Positions 35,718 through 43,778 of a DNA stretch of 64,000 nt are shown here, piece by piece (the stretch's first letter is position 1; each line of letters opens with the position of its first letter). The translations under genes and the position numbers were made by a program. Origin of the DNA: Campylobacter fetus subsp. fetus (GTDB taxonomy: Bacteria > Campylobacterota > Campylobacteria > Campylobacterales > Campylobacteraceae); NCBI RefSeq assembly GCF_900475935.1, contig NZ_LS483431.1, forward strand, positions 186,001 to 250,000. Reading direction: 5' to 3'. The notes under the pieces were generated by a model that was not told the DNA's origin, ran no database searches, and was given only the letters and a program-made list of their open reading frames with translations.

Positions 35718-36638
35718 TTACTTGAAAAATGACCGCAATATTTTTAGCATATCATCCGGATCTGAGATATGATTTATCTCATTTCTAAATGAACTTGCTC
35801 CATCTATACCTTTTGAGTATTCATGCAGGTGTTTTCTAAATATTCCTATGCCGTGTTCGCCATAATAATTCAGCATTTCGTTAAAATGCTCTAAAACAAT
35901 CTGTTTTTTAATATTTTTATCTACTGGCTTTTTATGTTTTATTTCATAAAATATCCAAGGATTTCCTATACTTGCTCTTCCTATCATGACCCCGTCGCAG
36001 TTAGTAAGGCGCAGTATTTCATCTGCGTTTTTTGCATTTATATCGCCGTTTGCAATTACTGGTATCGACACGCTTTGCTTTACTAAACCTATAGCTTCAT
36101 AATCGACCTTAGCACTGTATCCACCGGCTCTTGTTCTACCGTGAACGCATATGAAATCAGCACCAGCGTTTTCTATATCTTTTGCTATATTGTGTGCGGT
36201 TTTACTATTAAATCCTAGACGTATTTTAACTGAAGTATAGTGCTTATTAGATGTTTTTTTGATAGTTTCTACTATTTCACATAGCGTTTTTATATCATTT
36301 AGCAGAGCGGATCCCGAATTTTGTTTTACTACTTTTGGAACAGGGCAACCGCAGTTTAAATCGATTCCATCGATTCCTTCAATATCATTTAAAATTTGAA
36401 CTGCTTGTTTGATAATTTCAGAACCGTTTCCGGCTAATTGCACTATATATGGTGTTTCTAAAGGATTTTTTTCTATCATTGAAACTGTTTTGTTATTCTC
36501 ATATACCAAAGCGTTTGAGCTTATCATTTCGCTTACTGTAACATCGCAGCCAAATTTTTTTACAATTCCCCTAAGAGGCAGGTCTGAAAAACCTGCCAAA
36601 GGCGCTAGAAATAGCGGTTTTGAACTAAAATCTATCAT
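35718..36638 (-). CDS. dus: tRNA-dihydrouridine synthase (DusB-like)
   Basis: FMN enzyme that reduces uridines to dihydrouridine in tRNA D-loops. LAPLAGFSDLPLR at the N-terminus, the catalytic Cys in LNCGCPVPKVVKQNSGSALL, VKIRLGF, FICVHGRTRAGGYSAKVDY, VIANGDI and MIGRASIGNPWIF are all family signatures. Length 306 aa. DusB is the best subfamily guess. The start overlaps the upstream gene's stop by four bases. Confidence 0.92.
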   Translation of the reverse strand: MIDFSSKPLFLAPLAGFSDLPLRGIVKKFGCDVTVSEMISSNALVYENNKTVSMIEKNPLETPYIVQLAGNGSEIIKQAVQILNDIEGIDGIDLNCGCPVPKVVKQNSGSALLNDIKTLCEIVETIKKTSNKHYTSVKIRLGFNSKTAHNIAKDIENAGADFICVHGRTRAGGYSAKVDYEAIGLVKQSVSIPVIANGDINAKNADEILRLTNCDGVMIGRASIGNPWIFYEIKHKKPVDKNIKKQIVLEHFNEMLNYYGEHGIGIFRKHLHEYSKGIDGASSFRNEINHISDPDDMLKILRSFFK

Positions 36639-37639
36639 TTATAAAACATATCTACGGGAGCTAATCTTCCACTTTCTCTCAAAAATAGTAATGTTTTTAT
36701 CTTATCAAAATCTCCGTGTTCTATAGAAGCTAAACTTTCTCTTAGCTTATCTAACATTTGTAAATCATAAAGTATGTATAAATACGCTTCCATGGCATTT
36801 GAATGCTCGTTTTTTAGTCTATCAAACATAGATATAAGCTTATCTGGATCAAGTTTTGTTTTTAGAAGAATGGCTAGTTTGATATATTCATCACAGCTAA
36901 ATTCGTTTTTGTTTATCATAGTAAATAGCTCAGAACTTGCAATTTCGAAATTTTCATTTTTAACATATCTTTTTACAAGGCTAAATATATCATCATTTGT
37001 ATAGGCAAAGTTAAATTTACAAAGTTCTATATAGCTCGCAAAGTTTATAAGCGCGCTATAAGCTTCTTTATAAATTGCGTCATTTATCTCATTTTTACTA
37101 GAGATCAAAGTTATAGCGTATTTGTAATCAGCTTTGATTTTATTTTTTTCATTTTGCAAAAATAGAGGATTTGTTTTCAATATCTTAAATTTTTTTATAT
37201 CGCAAGCCTCACCGTTTTTAACTTTTTTAGATATTTCATAAGCAGATTTTAACTCTTCGTTTTTTAAATTTAGCTCACCAAGATCTACCCAAGGAGAAAG
37301 TGATTTTGTGATCTCGCTAGGACTTAAAAATAGATCTGTTTTAAAATCTTTATTTGATTCAAGACCTAGATATATCTCTTTTGCCAAAGTATTATAAAGC
37401 TGCAGATCATTTTTAACGGCTCTTGCGTCTAAAAAGTTTTTAAAACCGTAATAGCTCATATGAAGTATACTAAGTAGTGCAAACAGTGTTATAGGTATAA
37501 TGATCCATGTTGCTATAGGTAAGTTTATATTGTACTCAAACAGATTGACGCTAAAGTCCTGATTGATAAATGAAAATGTCATTACCCATACTAGAGCTAT
37601 ATATACAACAGAATAAAATATATATCTTCTTGTTTTCAT
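36635..37639 (-). CDS. Membrane-anchored hypothetical protein with helical cytoplasmic domain
   Basis: Function unknown. Two membrane helices lie near the N-terminus (about residues 7-27 and 41-62), followed by about 270 residues of mostly charged helices, probably cytoplasmic and perhaps TPR-like. No catalytic motif is visible. It sits between dksA (four-base overlap) and dus, the same slot as an unknown membrane protein in C. jejuni as I remember it, so it appears conserved in the genus. Confidence 0.75.
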   Translation of the reverse strand: MKTRRYIFYSVVYIALVWVMTFSFINQDFSVNLFEYNINLPIATWIIIPITLFALLSILHMSYYGFKNFLDARAVKNDLQLYNTLAKEIYLGLESNKDFKTDLFLSPSEITKSLSPWVDLGELNLKNEELKSAYEISKKVKNGEACDIKKFKILKTNPLFLQNEKNKIKADYKYAITLISSKNEINDAIYKEAYSALINFASYIELCKFNFAYTNDDIFSLVKRYVKNENFEIASSELFTMINKNEFSCDEYIKLAILLKTKLDPDKLISMFDRLKNEHSNAMEAYLYILYDLQMLDKLRESLASIEHGDFDKIKTLLFLRESGRLAPVDMFYK

Positions 37640-38004
37640 TGCATATCCTTATTTTTATTGTTTTTTTCTATTATTTCTCGACAAGTTATACAGTATTTTG
37701 CATTAGGTTTTACTTTAAGTCGTTCTATATCTATCTCATCTTCACACATATCGCAAATTCCATAAGTGCGGTTTGCAATCTTTTTCAAAGACTCGTCTAT
37801 CTCGTTTAACTCAGATCTTTGCTTAGCAGATATCGAATGTTCTAGTATAGCATCAGCGTTTATACTTGCAAAATCAAACTCGTCGCTAGCGCCGCTTTGT
37901 CGTAAGCCGTTTATCTCGTCTGCCGCATCAAGTATATTTTTATTGATCTGAATTTTACGTTCCTCAAGAAGATTTTTAAAAAACTCTAAGTCGCTTTGTC
38001 TCAT
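37636..38004 (-). CDS. dksA: DksA-like C4 zinc-finger transcription factor
   Basis: DksA binds RNA polymerase and, with ppGpp, adjusts rRNA and stress transcription; in C. jejuni it affects stable RNA synthesis and virulence. The 122-residue protein has an N-terminal coiled coil with the acidic tip (DEFDFASINAD, about residues 41-51) and a four-Cys zinc finger, Cys84, Cys87, Cys105 and Cys108. It is shorter than the 151-residue E. coli protein, as usual in Campylobacter. It lies just after rlmH in the same unit. Confidence 0.9.
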   Translation of the reverse strand: MRQSDLEFFKNLLEERKIQINKNILDAADEINGLRQSGASDEFDFASINADAILEHSISAKQRSELNEIDESLKKIANRTYGICDMCEDEIDIERLKVKPNAKYCITCREIIEKNNKNKDMQ

Positions 38005-38013
38005 CTGCTTCCT

Positions 38014-38463
38014 TTATTTATGATATGGATGATTTGCGTTGATGCAAAGTCCTCGAAAAATTTGCTCAAAAAGCATTAGTTTTGCTATTTTATGCGCTAA
38101 AGTCATCTTTGATAGGCTGATTAATCTGTTCATCTTTGTTTTGAACTGAGGACTAAGTCCATAAGCTCCGCCTATGAAAAATGAAATTTGAGAGCTATTT
38201 TTCAATAAATCGGCAAATTCTACACTATCTAGGTGATAGCCTTTTTCATCAAGCCCAATGCAATACCCATTAAGGCAATGCTCATAAGCTAAGTCGTAAG
38301 CTTTGTGAGCTTGCTCTTTTGACGCACTTTGGGCTTTTGCTATTTGAGAGTTAAATTTATTTATATCTTTTATATCAGCCCATTTAGATGACATCTTGAT
38401 ATACTCTTTTATGTTATCAAAATCATCATCTTTTTTTTGTATACAATGGACTAGGATCTGCAT
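38014..38463 (-). CDS. rlmH: 23S rRNA pseudouridine1915 N3-methyltransferase RlmH
   Basis: RlmH methylates pseudouridine 1915 in helix 69 of 23S rRNA. The SPOUT knot is visible in the C-terminal half: [35 protein letters not shown] and the terminal NHPYHK. Length 149 aa fits the family. I chose the ATG at 38463, which shares one base with the accD stop (TGATG), over the GTG one codon earlier. Confidence 0.95.
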   Translation of the reverse strand: MQILVHCIQKKDDDFDNIKEYIKMSSKWADIKDINKFNSQIAKAQSASKEQAHKAYDLAYEHCLNGYCIGLDEKGYHLDSVEFADLLKNSSQISFFIGGAYGLSPQFKTKMNRLISLSKMTLAHKIAKLMLFEQIFRGLCINANHPYHK

Positions 38464-39344
38464 CACACAGCCTTAGGCTCAAAATCCGGCTTTTGTAAAT
38501 TTGCATCTTCTTTCATAAAAAACCTAACCATATCGGCTAGATATTTCTTATGCTCACTTCTAGGAATTATAGCATCTATAAGTCCATGCTCTAGTAAAAA
38601 TTCGGCTCTTTGAAATCCTTCTGGGAGACTAGCTTTTATAGTTTGTTCTATAACTCGTTGACCGGCAAATCCTATAAGTGCACCTGGTTCAGCGATGATC
38701 AAGTCTCCAAGCCATGCAAATGAGGCTGAAACTCCACCCATAGTAGGATCTGTTAAAACTGAAATATAAGGCAATTTATTATCGCTTAAAAGTTTCAAAG
38801 CTGCACTTGTTTTGCTCATTTGCATAAGACTAAACGTACTTTCTTGCATTCTAGCTCCGCCGCTCGCGCTTACTATTATAAGAGCTTGTCTTTTTTCTAT
38901 GGCTCGTTTTACTGCGCGAGTGATTTTTTCGCCCTCGACAGAGCTAAGACTTCCGCCCATAAAACTAAAATCAAATACGACAAGCTGCACCGGTATAGAG
39001 TCTATACAAGCTTCACCAGATATAACAGAACTCGTTTTACCGCTTTTTTCTTCGCTTTCAGATATTCTTTTTTTATAGGATTTTTTATCTACAAATTTAA
39101 GTGGATCTACTGGTCTAAGTTCAGAGTCAAACTCAACAAAACTATCTCGATCGGCTATCAACTCTACTCTTTTGTTCGCGCTTAAACGCATATGATAACC
39201 ACATTTAGGGCATACATTAAAACATGCTTCTACTTCTTTATAATACATTAAAGAGTTACAGCTATTACATTTGATCCAGTGACTTGGTGCTTCGCTCGGA
39301 TCTGATTGTTTTCTTCTTATTTTTGAAAAAAAATCACCAAACAT
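38463..39344 (-). CDS. accD: Acetyl-CoA carboxylase carboxyltransferase subunit beta AccD
   Basis: AccD forms the carboxyltransferase with AccA and makes malonyl-CoA. The N-terminal zinc ribbon uses Cys26, Cys29, Cys45 and Cys48 (CNSC...CPKC). The crotonase-fold core has [43 protein letters not shown] and [14 protein letters not shown]. Length 293 aa. accA, accB and accC are not in the window. It is the promoter-proximal gene of the reverse unit accD-rlmH-dksA-...-recO. Confidence 0.96.
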   Translation of the reverse strand: MFGDFFSKIRRKQSDPSEAPSHWIKCNSCNSLMYYKEVEACFNVCPKCGYHMRLSANKRVELIADRDSFVEFDSELRPVDPLKFVDKKSYKKRISESEEKSGKTSSVISGEACIDSIPVQLVVFDFSFMGGSLSSVEGEKITRAVKRAIEKRQALIIVSASGGARMQESTFSLMQMSKTSAALKLLSDNKLPYISVLTDPTMGGVSASFAWLGDLIIAEPGALIGFAGQRVIEQTIKASLPEGFQRAEFLLEHGLIDAIIPRSEHKKYLADMVRFFMKEDANLQKPDFEPKAV

Positions 39345-39493
39345 TTTTTTCCTTAGCTTTTAAAAATTGGTCGATTATAACCAACTTTAGCCAAATTTTT
39401 CTTTAAAACAGTAGATAATACACTGCAAGTAAATTTAAATTAAATTAAAATTACAATAAATTACAGCTTAATCATTTTTAAATTTTAAAATAA

Positions 39494-39510
39494 CATTATT
39501 TATCATTATT
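39494..39510. promoter_or_regulatory. Direct-repeat operator candidate upstream of ahpC
   Basis: CATTATT occurs twice (39494-39500 and 39504-39510), spaced by TAT, about 25-40 bases upstream of the ahpC -10 box. AT-rich repeats like this resemble Fur/PerR-family sites, and ahpC is PerR-controlled in C. jejuni. The match to a PerR box is weak, so this is only a candidate. Confidence 0.3.
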
Positions 39511-39534
39511 TAAAATTAATTAATATAGCAGGGA

Positions 39535-39540
39535 TATAAT
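39535..39540 (+). promoter_or_regulatory. -10 box for ahpC
   Basis: TATAAT in the context GGGATATAATTTCG lies 37 bases upstream of the ahpC ATG. The ribosome site AAGGAG (39563-39568) follows. The 233-bp gap 39345-39577 is shared with the divergent accD unit and is otherwise very AT-rich, with no gene. Confidence 0.65.
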
Positions 39541-39577
39541 TTCGCTAAAAATAAAAATTACTAAGGAGAACTAGGTT

Positions 39578-40174
39578 ATGTTAGTTACAAATAAAGCGCC
39601 TGCTTTAAAAGGCGTAGCGGTTTTAGGCAATGGTCAAATAGATGAAAATTTCGAACTTTACAAAAACATAGGATCAAAGGGTGCGGTAGTATTTTTCTAT
39701 CCAAAAGATTTTACTTTTGTTTGCCCAAGTGAGATTATAGCATTTGATCACAGATATAAAGAGTTTAAAGAAAGAGGCATTGAAGTTATCGGCGTAAGCT
39801 GCGACAATGAGTATTGCCACTTTGCATGGAGAGAAACTGACGTAAAATGCGGCGGTATCGGAAGAGTTCAATTTCCATTAGTTGCCGACCTTAAAAAAGA
39901 GTGGGCAAAAGGTTTTGACGTGTTATTTGATGAGGCAGTTGCTCTAAGAGGAAGTTTCTTATTAGATAAAGACGGAACGGTAAGACACGCCGTTATAAAT
40001 GACCTTCCACTTGGAAGAAACATCGATGAGATGGTAAGAATGGTAGATACAATGCTATTTACGAATGAGCATGGCGAAGTTTGCCCTGCAGGTTGGAGCA
40101 AAGGCGATAAAGGTATGAAGCCTTCTACCGATGGTGTTGCTTCTTATCTTGGCGAAAACGGCGATAAGCTATAA
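39578..40174 (+). CDS. ahpC: Alkyl hydroperoxide reductase / peroxiredoxin AhpC
   Basis: A typical 2-Cys peroxiredoxin that reduces hydrogen peroxide, organic peroxides and peroxynitrite. The peroxidatic Cys49 is in FTFVCPSE and the resolving Cys169 in GEVCPAGW. Length 198 aa. In Campylobacter and Helicobacter, AhpC is reduced by thioredoxin because AhpF is absent; no ahpF occurs nearby. It is monocistronic, with a strong terminator. PerR (51716-52132) is the expected repressor. In C. jejuni it lies beside fdxA; here it does not. Confidence 0.96.
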   Translation: MLVTNKAPALKGVAVLGNGQIDENFELYKNIGSKGAVVFFYPKDFTFVCPSEIIAFDHRYKEFKERGIEVIGVSCDNEYCHFAWRETDVKCGGIGRVQFPLVADLKKEWAKGFDVLFDEAVALRGSFLLDKDGTVRHAVINDLPLGRNIDEMVRMVDTMLFTNEHGEVCPAGWSKGDKGMKPSTDGVASYLGENGDKL

Positions 40175-40191
40175 TATATTACTACTATTTT

Positions 40192-40218
40192 GCAAGCCTT
40201 TTTCAGGCTTGCTTTTTT
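40192..40218 (+). terminator. Rho-independent terminator after ahpC
   Basis: GCAAGCC (40192-40198) pairs perfectly with GGCTTGC (40206-40212) across a seven-base loop and is followed directly by six T residues. A textbook terminator 18 bases after the ahpC stop. Confidence 0.92.
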
Positions 40219-40260
40219 AAATTCATTTTTTAATACAATTTTACTAAATACCAATTTTGA

Positions 40261-40271
40261 CGATATATAAT
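40261..40271 (+). promoter_or_regulatory. Overlapping sigma28 (CGATAT) and sigma70 (TATAAT) -10 candidates
   Basis: CGATAT (40261-40266) matches the Campylobacter FliA -10 consensus CGATWT. TATAAT (40266-40271) overlaps it by one base and could serve sigma70. No clear TAAA-type -35 lies at the ideal distance (a TAAA at 40245-40248 is too close). The downstream gene is FlxA-like, and flxA is FliA-dependent in E. coli, which favours sigma28. Confidence 0.4.
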
Positions 40272-40294
40272 CTAATATTTTATAAGGAGATATT

Positions 40295-40681
40295 ATGATT
40301 AGTGAGTTAAATAGTATGAATACCTCTCAAACAAGCAAGATATCAATACAAAATTTAAATAACTTAAAATCACCAAACAGCATTCAAGCAAAATCTTCTG
40401 ACAAATCCTCTGCTCAGTCAGTTAAGCAAGCAGAAGAAATCGATACTTCTTCTGGTGCAAGCAGTAGCATTGAAGCCGTAAAAAAGATGCTTGAAAAACG
40501 CTTAGAACAACTTCAAAAACAGTTAGAAACAATTCAAAAACAGATAGCTCAGTATCAAAATAATAGTAATGAATATGCACAAAATATACTCAAAGAACTT
40601 TCTCAAAAGGCAAGCGGTCTTATCTCTCAGATAGCAGAAGTATCAGCAAGTCTTGCAGAAATAGAGAAAAATAAAAAGTAA
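40295..40681 (+). CDS. FlxA-like coiled-coil protein
   Basis: A 128-residue protein without signal peptide. The first 60 residues are rich in Ser, Asn, Gln and Lys and probably disordered; residues about 60-128 form a long coiled coil (MLEKRLEQLQKQLETIQKQIAQYQ...). This pattern resembles the FlxA-like family, flagellum-associated proteins of unknown job, but the resemblance could be just coiled-coil composition. The ribosome site AAGGAG is strong. It lies alone between the ahpC terminator and a second hairpin, so it is its own transcription unit. Possible flagellar regulation is discussed with its promoter. Confidence 0.65.
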   Translation: MISELNSMNTSQTSKISIQNLNNLKSPNSIQAKSSDKSSAQSVKQAEEIDTSSGASSSIEAVKKMLEKRLEQLQKQLETIQKQIAQYQNNSNEYAQNILKELSQKASGLISQIAEVSASLAEIEKNKK

Positions 40682-40720
40682 AATTTGTATCAAATTGACT
40701 TTTTGAGCTTATGATTTATA

Positions 40721-40755
40721 AAATATCTAAATTTAATATATAAATTTAGATATTT
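40721..40755. terminator. Bidirectional hairpin between the FlxA-like gene and serC
   Basis: A perfect 15-bp inverted repeat, AAATATCTAAATTTA (40721-40735) and TAAATTTAGATATTT (40741-40755), with a five-base loop. It lies in the 129-bp gap between two converging genes, so a two-way terminator is likely. It has no GC-rich core and only short T runs, so strength is uncertain. Confidence 0.6.
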
Positions 40756-40810
40756 ATTTAGTAAGAAATGGATATTTTTCTAGGTAAATTTATGAGTTAT
40801 TCAACCAAAT

Positions 40811-41890
40811 TTACCCATTTACTCTTTCAAACTCTTTCATAAAATTTACTAATGTTTGAACATCTTTTAAGCAAACCGCGTTATATATAGATGCTCTAAT
40901 TCCGCCAAGAAGCCTATGCCCTTTTAGTCCTATCATAGAGTTTTTTTCTGCTTCGCTCACAAACTTAGCATCAAGTTCTGCGCTAGGAGTAGTGAAGCTT
41001 ACGTTCATAAGAGATCTTGAACCTGTTTTTGCGTGAGCTTTGTAGAAGCTTGAAGTGTCGATGATATCGTATAATAAAGCCGCTTTTTGCTCATTTAGTT
41101 TATTTATAGCGCTTAACCCGCCTTGATCTTTTATCCAGTCAAGCACTAAATCAAACATATATATACCAAACGTACAAGGCGTATTTGCTAAAGAGTTTGC
41201 TTCTATCTGAGTTGTATATCGAAGCGGAGTTGGAACGTTATGTTTTACTCTATTTGCAAGATCTTTTTTTATGATTATTAGCGTAACTCCTGCCGGTCCC
41301 GCGTTTTTTTGCGCTCCTCCGTAAAACAGACCGATATTTTTTGCGCTAAAATCTATCTCGCGGCTTAAAAGATCACTGCTACTATCTACTACTAAAGGGC
41401 ATTTTGTATTTGGTAGATCTTTGTATTGTGTACCGTAAATAGTGTTATTTGAGCATATATATGCGTAGTCTGCGTCGTCTGAAAAACGTATATTTTCCGG
41501 GATACGGTCAAATTTGGTCTCTTCGCTTGAGGCAACAACTTCATAATTTATATTTTGTATTTTTGCCTCTTTTATGGCTTTTGTTGTCCAAATTCCCGTA
41601 TTTACATATTGCGCAATTCCGCCGTTATATATATTCATTGGAACTTGTGCAAACTGCAAAGTAGCTCCACCTTGTAAAAAAAGTACCGAGTAATCATCGT
41701 TTAAACCATAAAATGCTTTGATTTTTTCTATTGCATTATTATGAAGTGCGTCAAATACTTTACCTCTATGACTCACTTCCATAATACTAAACCCCATCCC
41801 TTTGTAACTTACAAACTCTTTTTGTGCTTGTTCTAATACGCTTAAGGGGATCGCGCTAGGTCCGGCGCTGAAATTTAAAACTCTTGTCAT
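40811..41890 (-). CDS. serC: Phosphoserine aminotransferase SerC
   Basis: SerC is a PLP enzyme that makes phosphoserine from 3-phosphohydroxypyruvate, and also serves pyridoxal phosphate synthesis in many bacteria. [10 protein letters not shown] at the N-terminus, [11 protein letters not shown], the PLP-lysine region [15 protein letters not shown] and [10 protein letters not shown] are typical. Length 359 aa. It is the last gene of a reverse unit with xseA and ubiE; 11 bases separate it from xseA. Confidence 0.96.
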   Translation of the reverse strand: MTRVLNFSAGPSAIPLSVLEQAQKEFVSYKGMGFSIMEVSHRGKVFDALHNNAIEKIKAFYGLNDDYSVLFLQGGATLQFAQVPMNIYNGGIAQYVNTGIWTTKAIKEAKIQNINYEVVASSEETKFDRIPENIRFSDDADYAYICSNNTIYGTQYKDLPNTKCPLVVDSSSDLLSREIDFSAKNIGLFYGGAQKNAGPAGVTLIIIKKDLANRVKHNVPTPLRYTTQIEANSLANTPCTFGIYMFDLVLDWIKDQGGLSAINKLNEQKAALLYDIIDTSSFYKAHAKTGSRSLMNVSFTTPSAELDAKFVSEAEKNSMIGLKGHRLLGGIRASIYNAVCLKDVQTLVNFMKEFERVNG

Positions 41891-41901
41891 ATCTTGCCTT
41901 T

Positions 41902-43065
41902 CTAAGATTTTATTATCGCATTTTTCTTCGTTATTTGTGAATATATAGATATCTCATCACCTATTTGTAATTCATGGAGTGGCATTATTTTGCCGTTTTT
42001 TTCTATTTGAACCATGTTTTTAGTGGCTTTGAAAAACTGTTCTTGTCTATCAAATACCAGCTCAAATTCCTTTATTTTATGTGCTAAATTATTTATTTTT
42101 GAAGTTATTAAATTTTCTAAATTTGCTTTTTTGTTTTCTAAAGTTAAATTTGCTTTTTCTATTTTTTGGCTTATTGCTTGATTTTTTAAGCTTTGATTTA
42201 TTAAATTTAGTATATTAAATGAGTTTTGAAATTTGCCATCTATGAAACTCTCAAATTTATCAAAAGCTATATCTAAGCTTTGTAAAATCGTGTTGGCATC
42301 CGGTAACAAATCAACCATAGCAGCAGTCGGAGTCAGGCTTCTGTGATCACTTACAAAGTCACTTATACAGTAGTCTATCTCATGTCCTACTGCCGAGACT
42401 ATAGGAGTTTTTAGGGTAAAAATCACTCTTGCTAAATTTTCATCGTTAAAGCACCAAAGATCCTCTTTACTACCGCCTCCGCGGGCTAAAACTATTGCGT
42501 CAAAACCCATTTTATCGGCTTTTTGTAGCATTTGTATGATGTTTGCAGCTGCCATTTCACCTTGAACTAAAGTGTTAAATGCTATAAACTCGCAAAGTTT
42601 GTATCTTGAGTTTATGACTTTTAACATATCTTGATAGGCTGCTGATGTTAGGCTTGTGACTATGGCTATTTTTTTTGGAAATTTAGGAAGAGGTTTTTTA
42701 AATTTTATATCAAAAAGTCCCTCGTTTTCTAACTTTGATTTAAGCTGATTAAATGCAAGTTCAAGCTCTCCTATACCAACAGGAAGCATTTTATTTGCTA
42801 ATAACTGATAACTTCCGCTCGGCGGATAAATCGTTAATTTTCCATAGATCGTTACTTGCATTCCATCTTTTACTTCAAATTTAACCTGCTGATTGCTAAA
42901 TTTATACATAGCGGAGCTTATAACGCTTTTTTCATCTTTTAATGAGAAGTACCAATGTCCGGAGCTATGACGAATAAGTCTTGAAATCTCTCCAGTAACC
43001 TCCACAAAGCTAAAATGAGTTTCTAGAAGCGCTTTAGCTTGTTCGTTTAGTTCACTTACGGTCAT
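41902..43065 (-). CDS. xseA: Exodeoxyribonuclease VII large subunit XseA
   Basis: XseA with several XseB subunits degrades single-stranded DNA to oligonucleotides. The N-terminal OB-fold (about residues 1-100: [26 protein letters not shown]) is followed by the catalytic domain with [55 protein letters not shown] and a C-terminal coiled coil. The xseB gene is not in the window. Length 387 aa is a bit short for the family. It overlaps ubiE by four bases. Confidence 0.94.
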   Translation of the reverse strand: MTVSELNEQAKALLETHFSFVEVTGEISRLIRHSSGHWYFSLKDEKSVISSAMYKFSNQQVKFEVKDGMQVTIYGKLTIYPPSGSYQLLANKMLPVGIGELELAFNQLKSKLENEGLFDIKFKKPLPKFPKKIAIVTSLTSAAYQDMLKVINSRYKLCEFIAFNTLVQGEMAAANIIQMLQKADKMGFDAIVLARGGGSKEDLWCFNDENLARVIFTLKTPIVSAVGHEIDYCISDFVSDHRSLTPTAAMVDLLPDANTILQSLDIAFDKFESFIDGKFQNSFNILNLINQSLKNQAISQKIEKANLTLENKKANLENLITSKINNLAHKIKEFELVFDRQEQFFKATKNMVQIEKNGKIMPLHELQIGDEISIYSQITKKNAIIKS

Positions 43066-43778
43066 ATTTGTTTGACTTTTTTTGCTATAAAAAGTGTGCT
43101 TATATCAAAACTAAAACCTTTGCAAACTTCTATCTCGAATCCGGCTTTTATAAGTTCATCGCAAAAGCTATTTTTATCTAAGAAATTCTCAATGCTGCTA
43201 GGCAAATATGTATAAGCTGCTTCATTTTTGCTTATAAAGCCTCCTATCTTCGGTAAAATTTTACTAAGATAAAAATCTCTTATTTTTGATATAAATCCAC
43301 CTTGCTCTCTTTTTGTAAATTCTAAAATCGTCACATAACCGCCCGGTTTTAAGATTTTGTTAAATTCTTTTAGCGCTTCTTCTCTTTTAACTACGTTTCT
43401 TATGCCGTAGCTGATGCTTATTATATCTGCAAAATTATTTGGTAAAGAAGTATCGTTTGCAAGAGCGGTTATGAAGTTATAATTTGGAAATTTTTCTTTA
43501 GCCACTTCAAGCATTCCAACGCTTGGATCAACTCCGCTCATAGAAGATATTTTAATATTTTTTTTATTTGCCATTTGCTCCCAAATGTTCATCATATCGC
43601 CTGTTCCACATGCAACATCTACTATGTTTATCTCTTTTGCTTTTAGTTTATCAAGCACGATGCAACAAGCGTTTTTTCTCCAGCTGGTATCAACTCCAAA
43701 GCTTAAAATACGGTTGGCTTTATCGTAAGTAGGTGCTATTTGGTTGAACATTTCTATGATTTTTTCTTGTTTTTCCAC
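43062..43778 (-). CDS. ubiE: Demethylmenaquinone methyltransferase (UbiE/MenG)
   Basis: SAM-dependent C-methyltransferase of the last menaquinone step. FNQIAPTYDKANRILSFGVDTSWRKNA at the N-terminus, the SAM loop VDVACGTGDMM, GVDPSVGMLEVAK and ISYGIRNV are clear UbiE/MenG motifs. Since menaquinone is the quinone expected here, MenG is the likely function. Length 238 aa. The start is GTG at 43778, next to the stop of the CYTH-CHAD gene. MqnP is encoded at 12263-13132. Confidence 0.94.
   Translation of the reverse strand: MEKQEKIIEMFNQIAPTYDKANRILSFGVDTSWRKNACCIVLDKLKAKEINIVDVACGTGDMMNIWEQMANKKNIKISSMSGVDPSVGMLEVAKEKFPNYNFITALANDTSLPNNFADIISISYGIRNVVKREEALKEFNKILKPGGYVTILEFTKREQGGFISKIRDFYLSKILPKIGGFISKNEAAYTYLPSSIENFLDKNSFCDELIKAGFEIEVCKGFSFDISTLFIAKKVKQI

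Noticed and set aside
36409-36726. Forward-strand open frame across the dus and membrane-protein junction
   Set aside because: Antisense shadow of two genes with strong family support or conserved position; no ribosome site.
38812-39185. Two forward-strand open frames inside accD
   Set aside because: They are opposite-strand shadows of accD, which has an intact zinc ribbon and crotonase-fold motifs.
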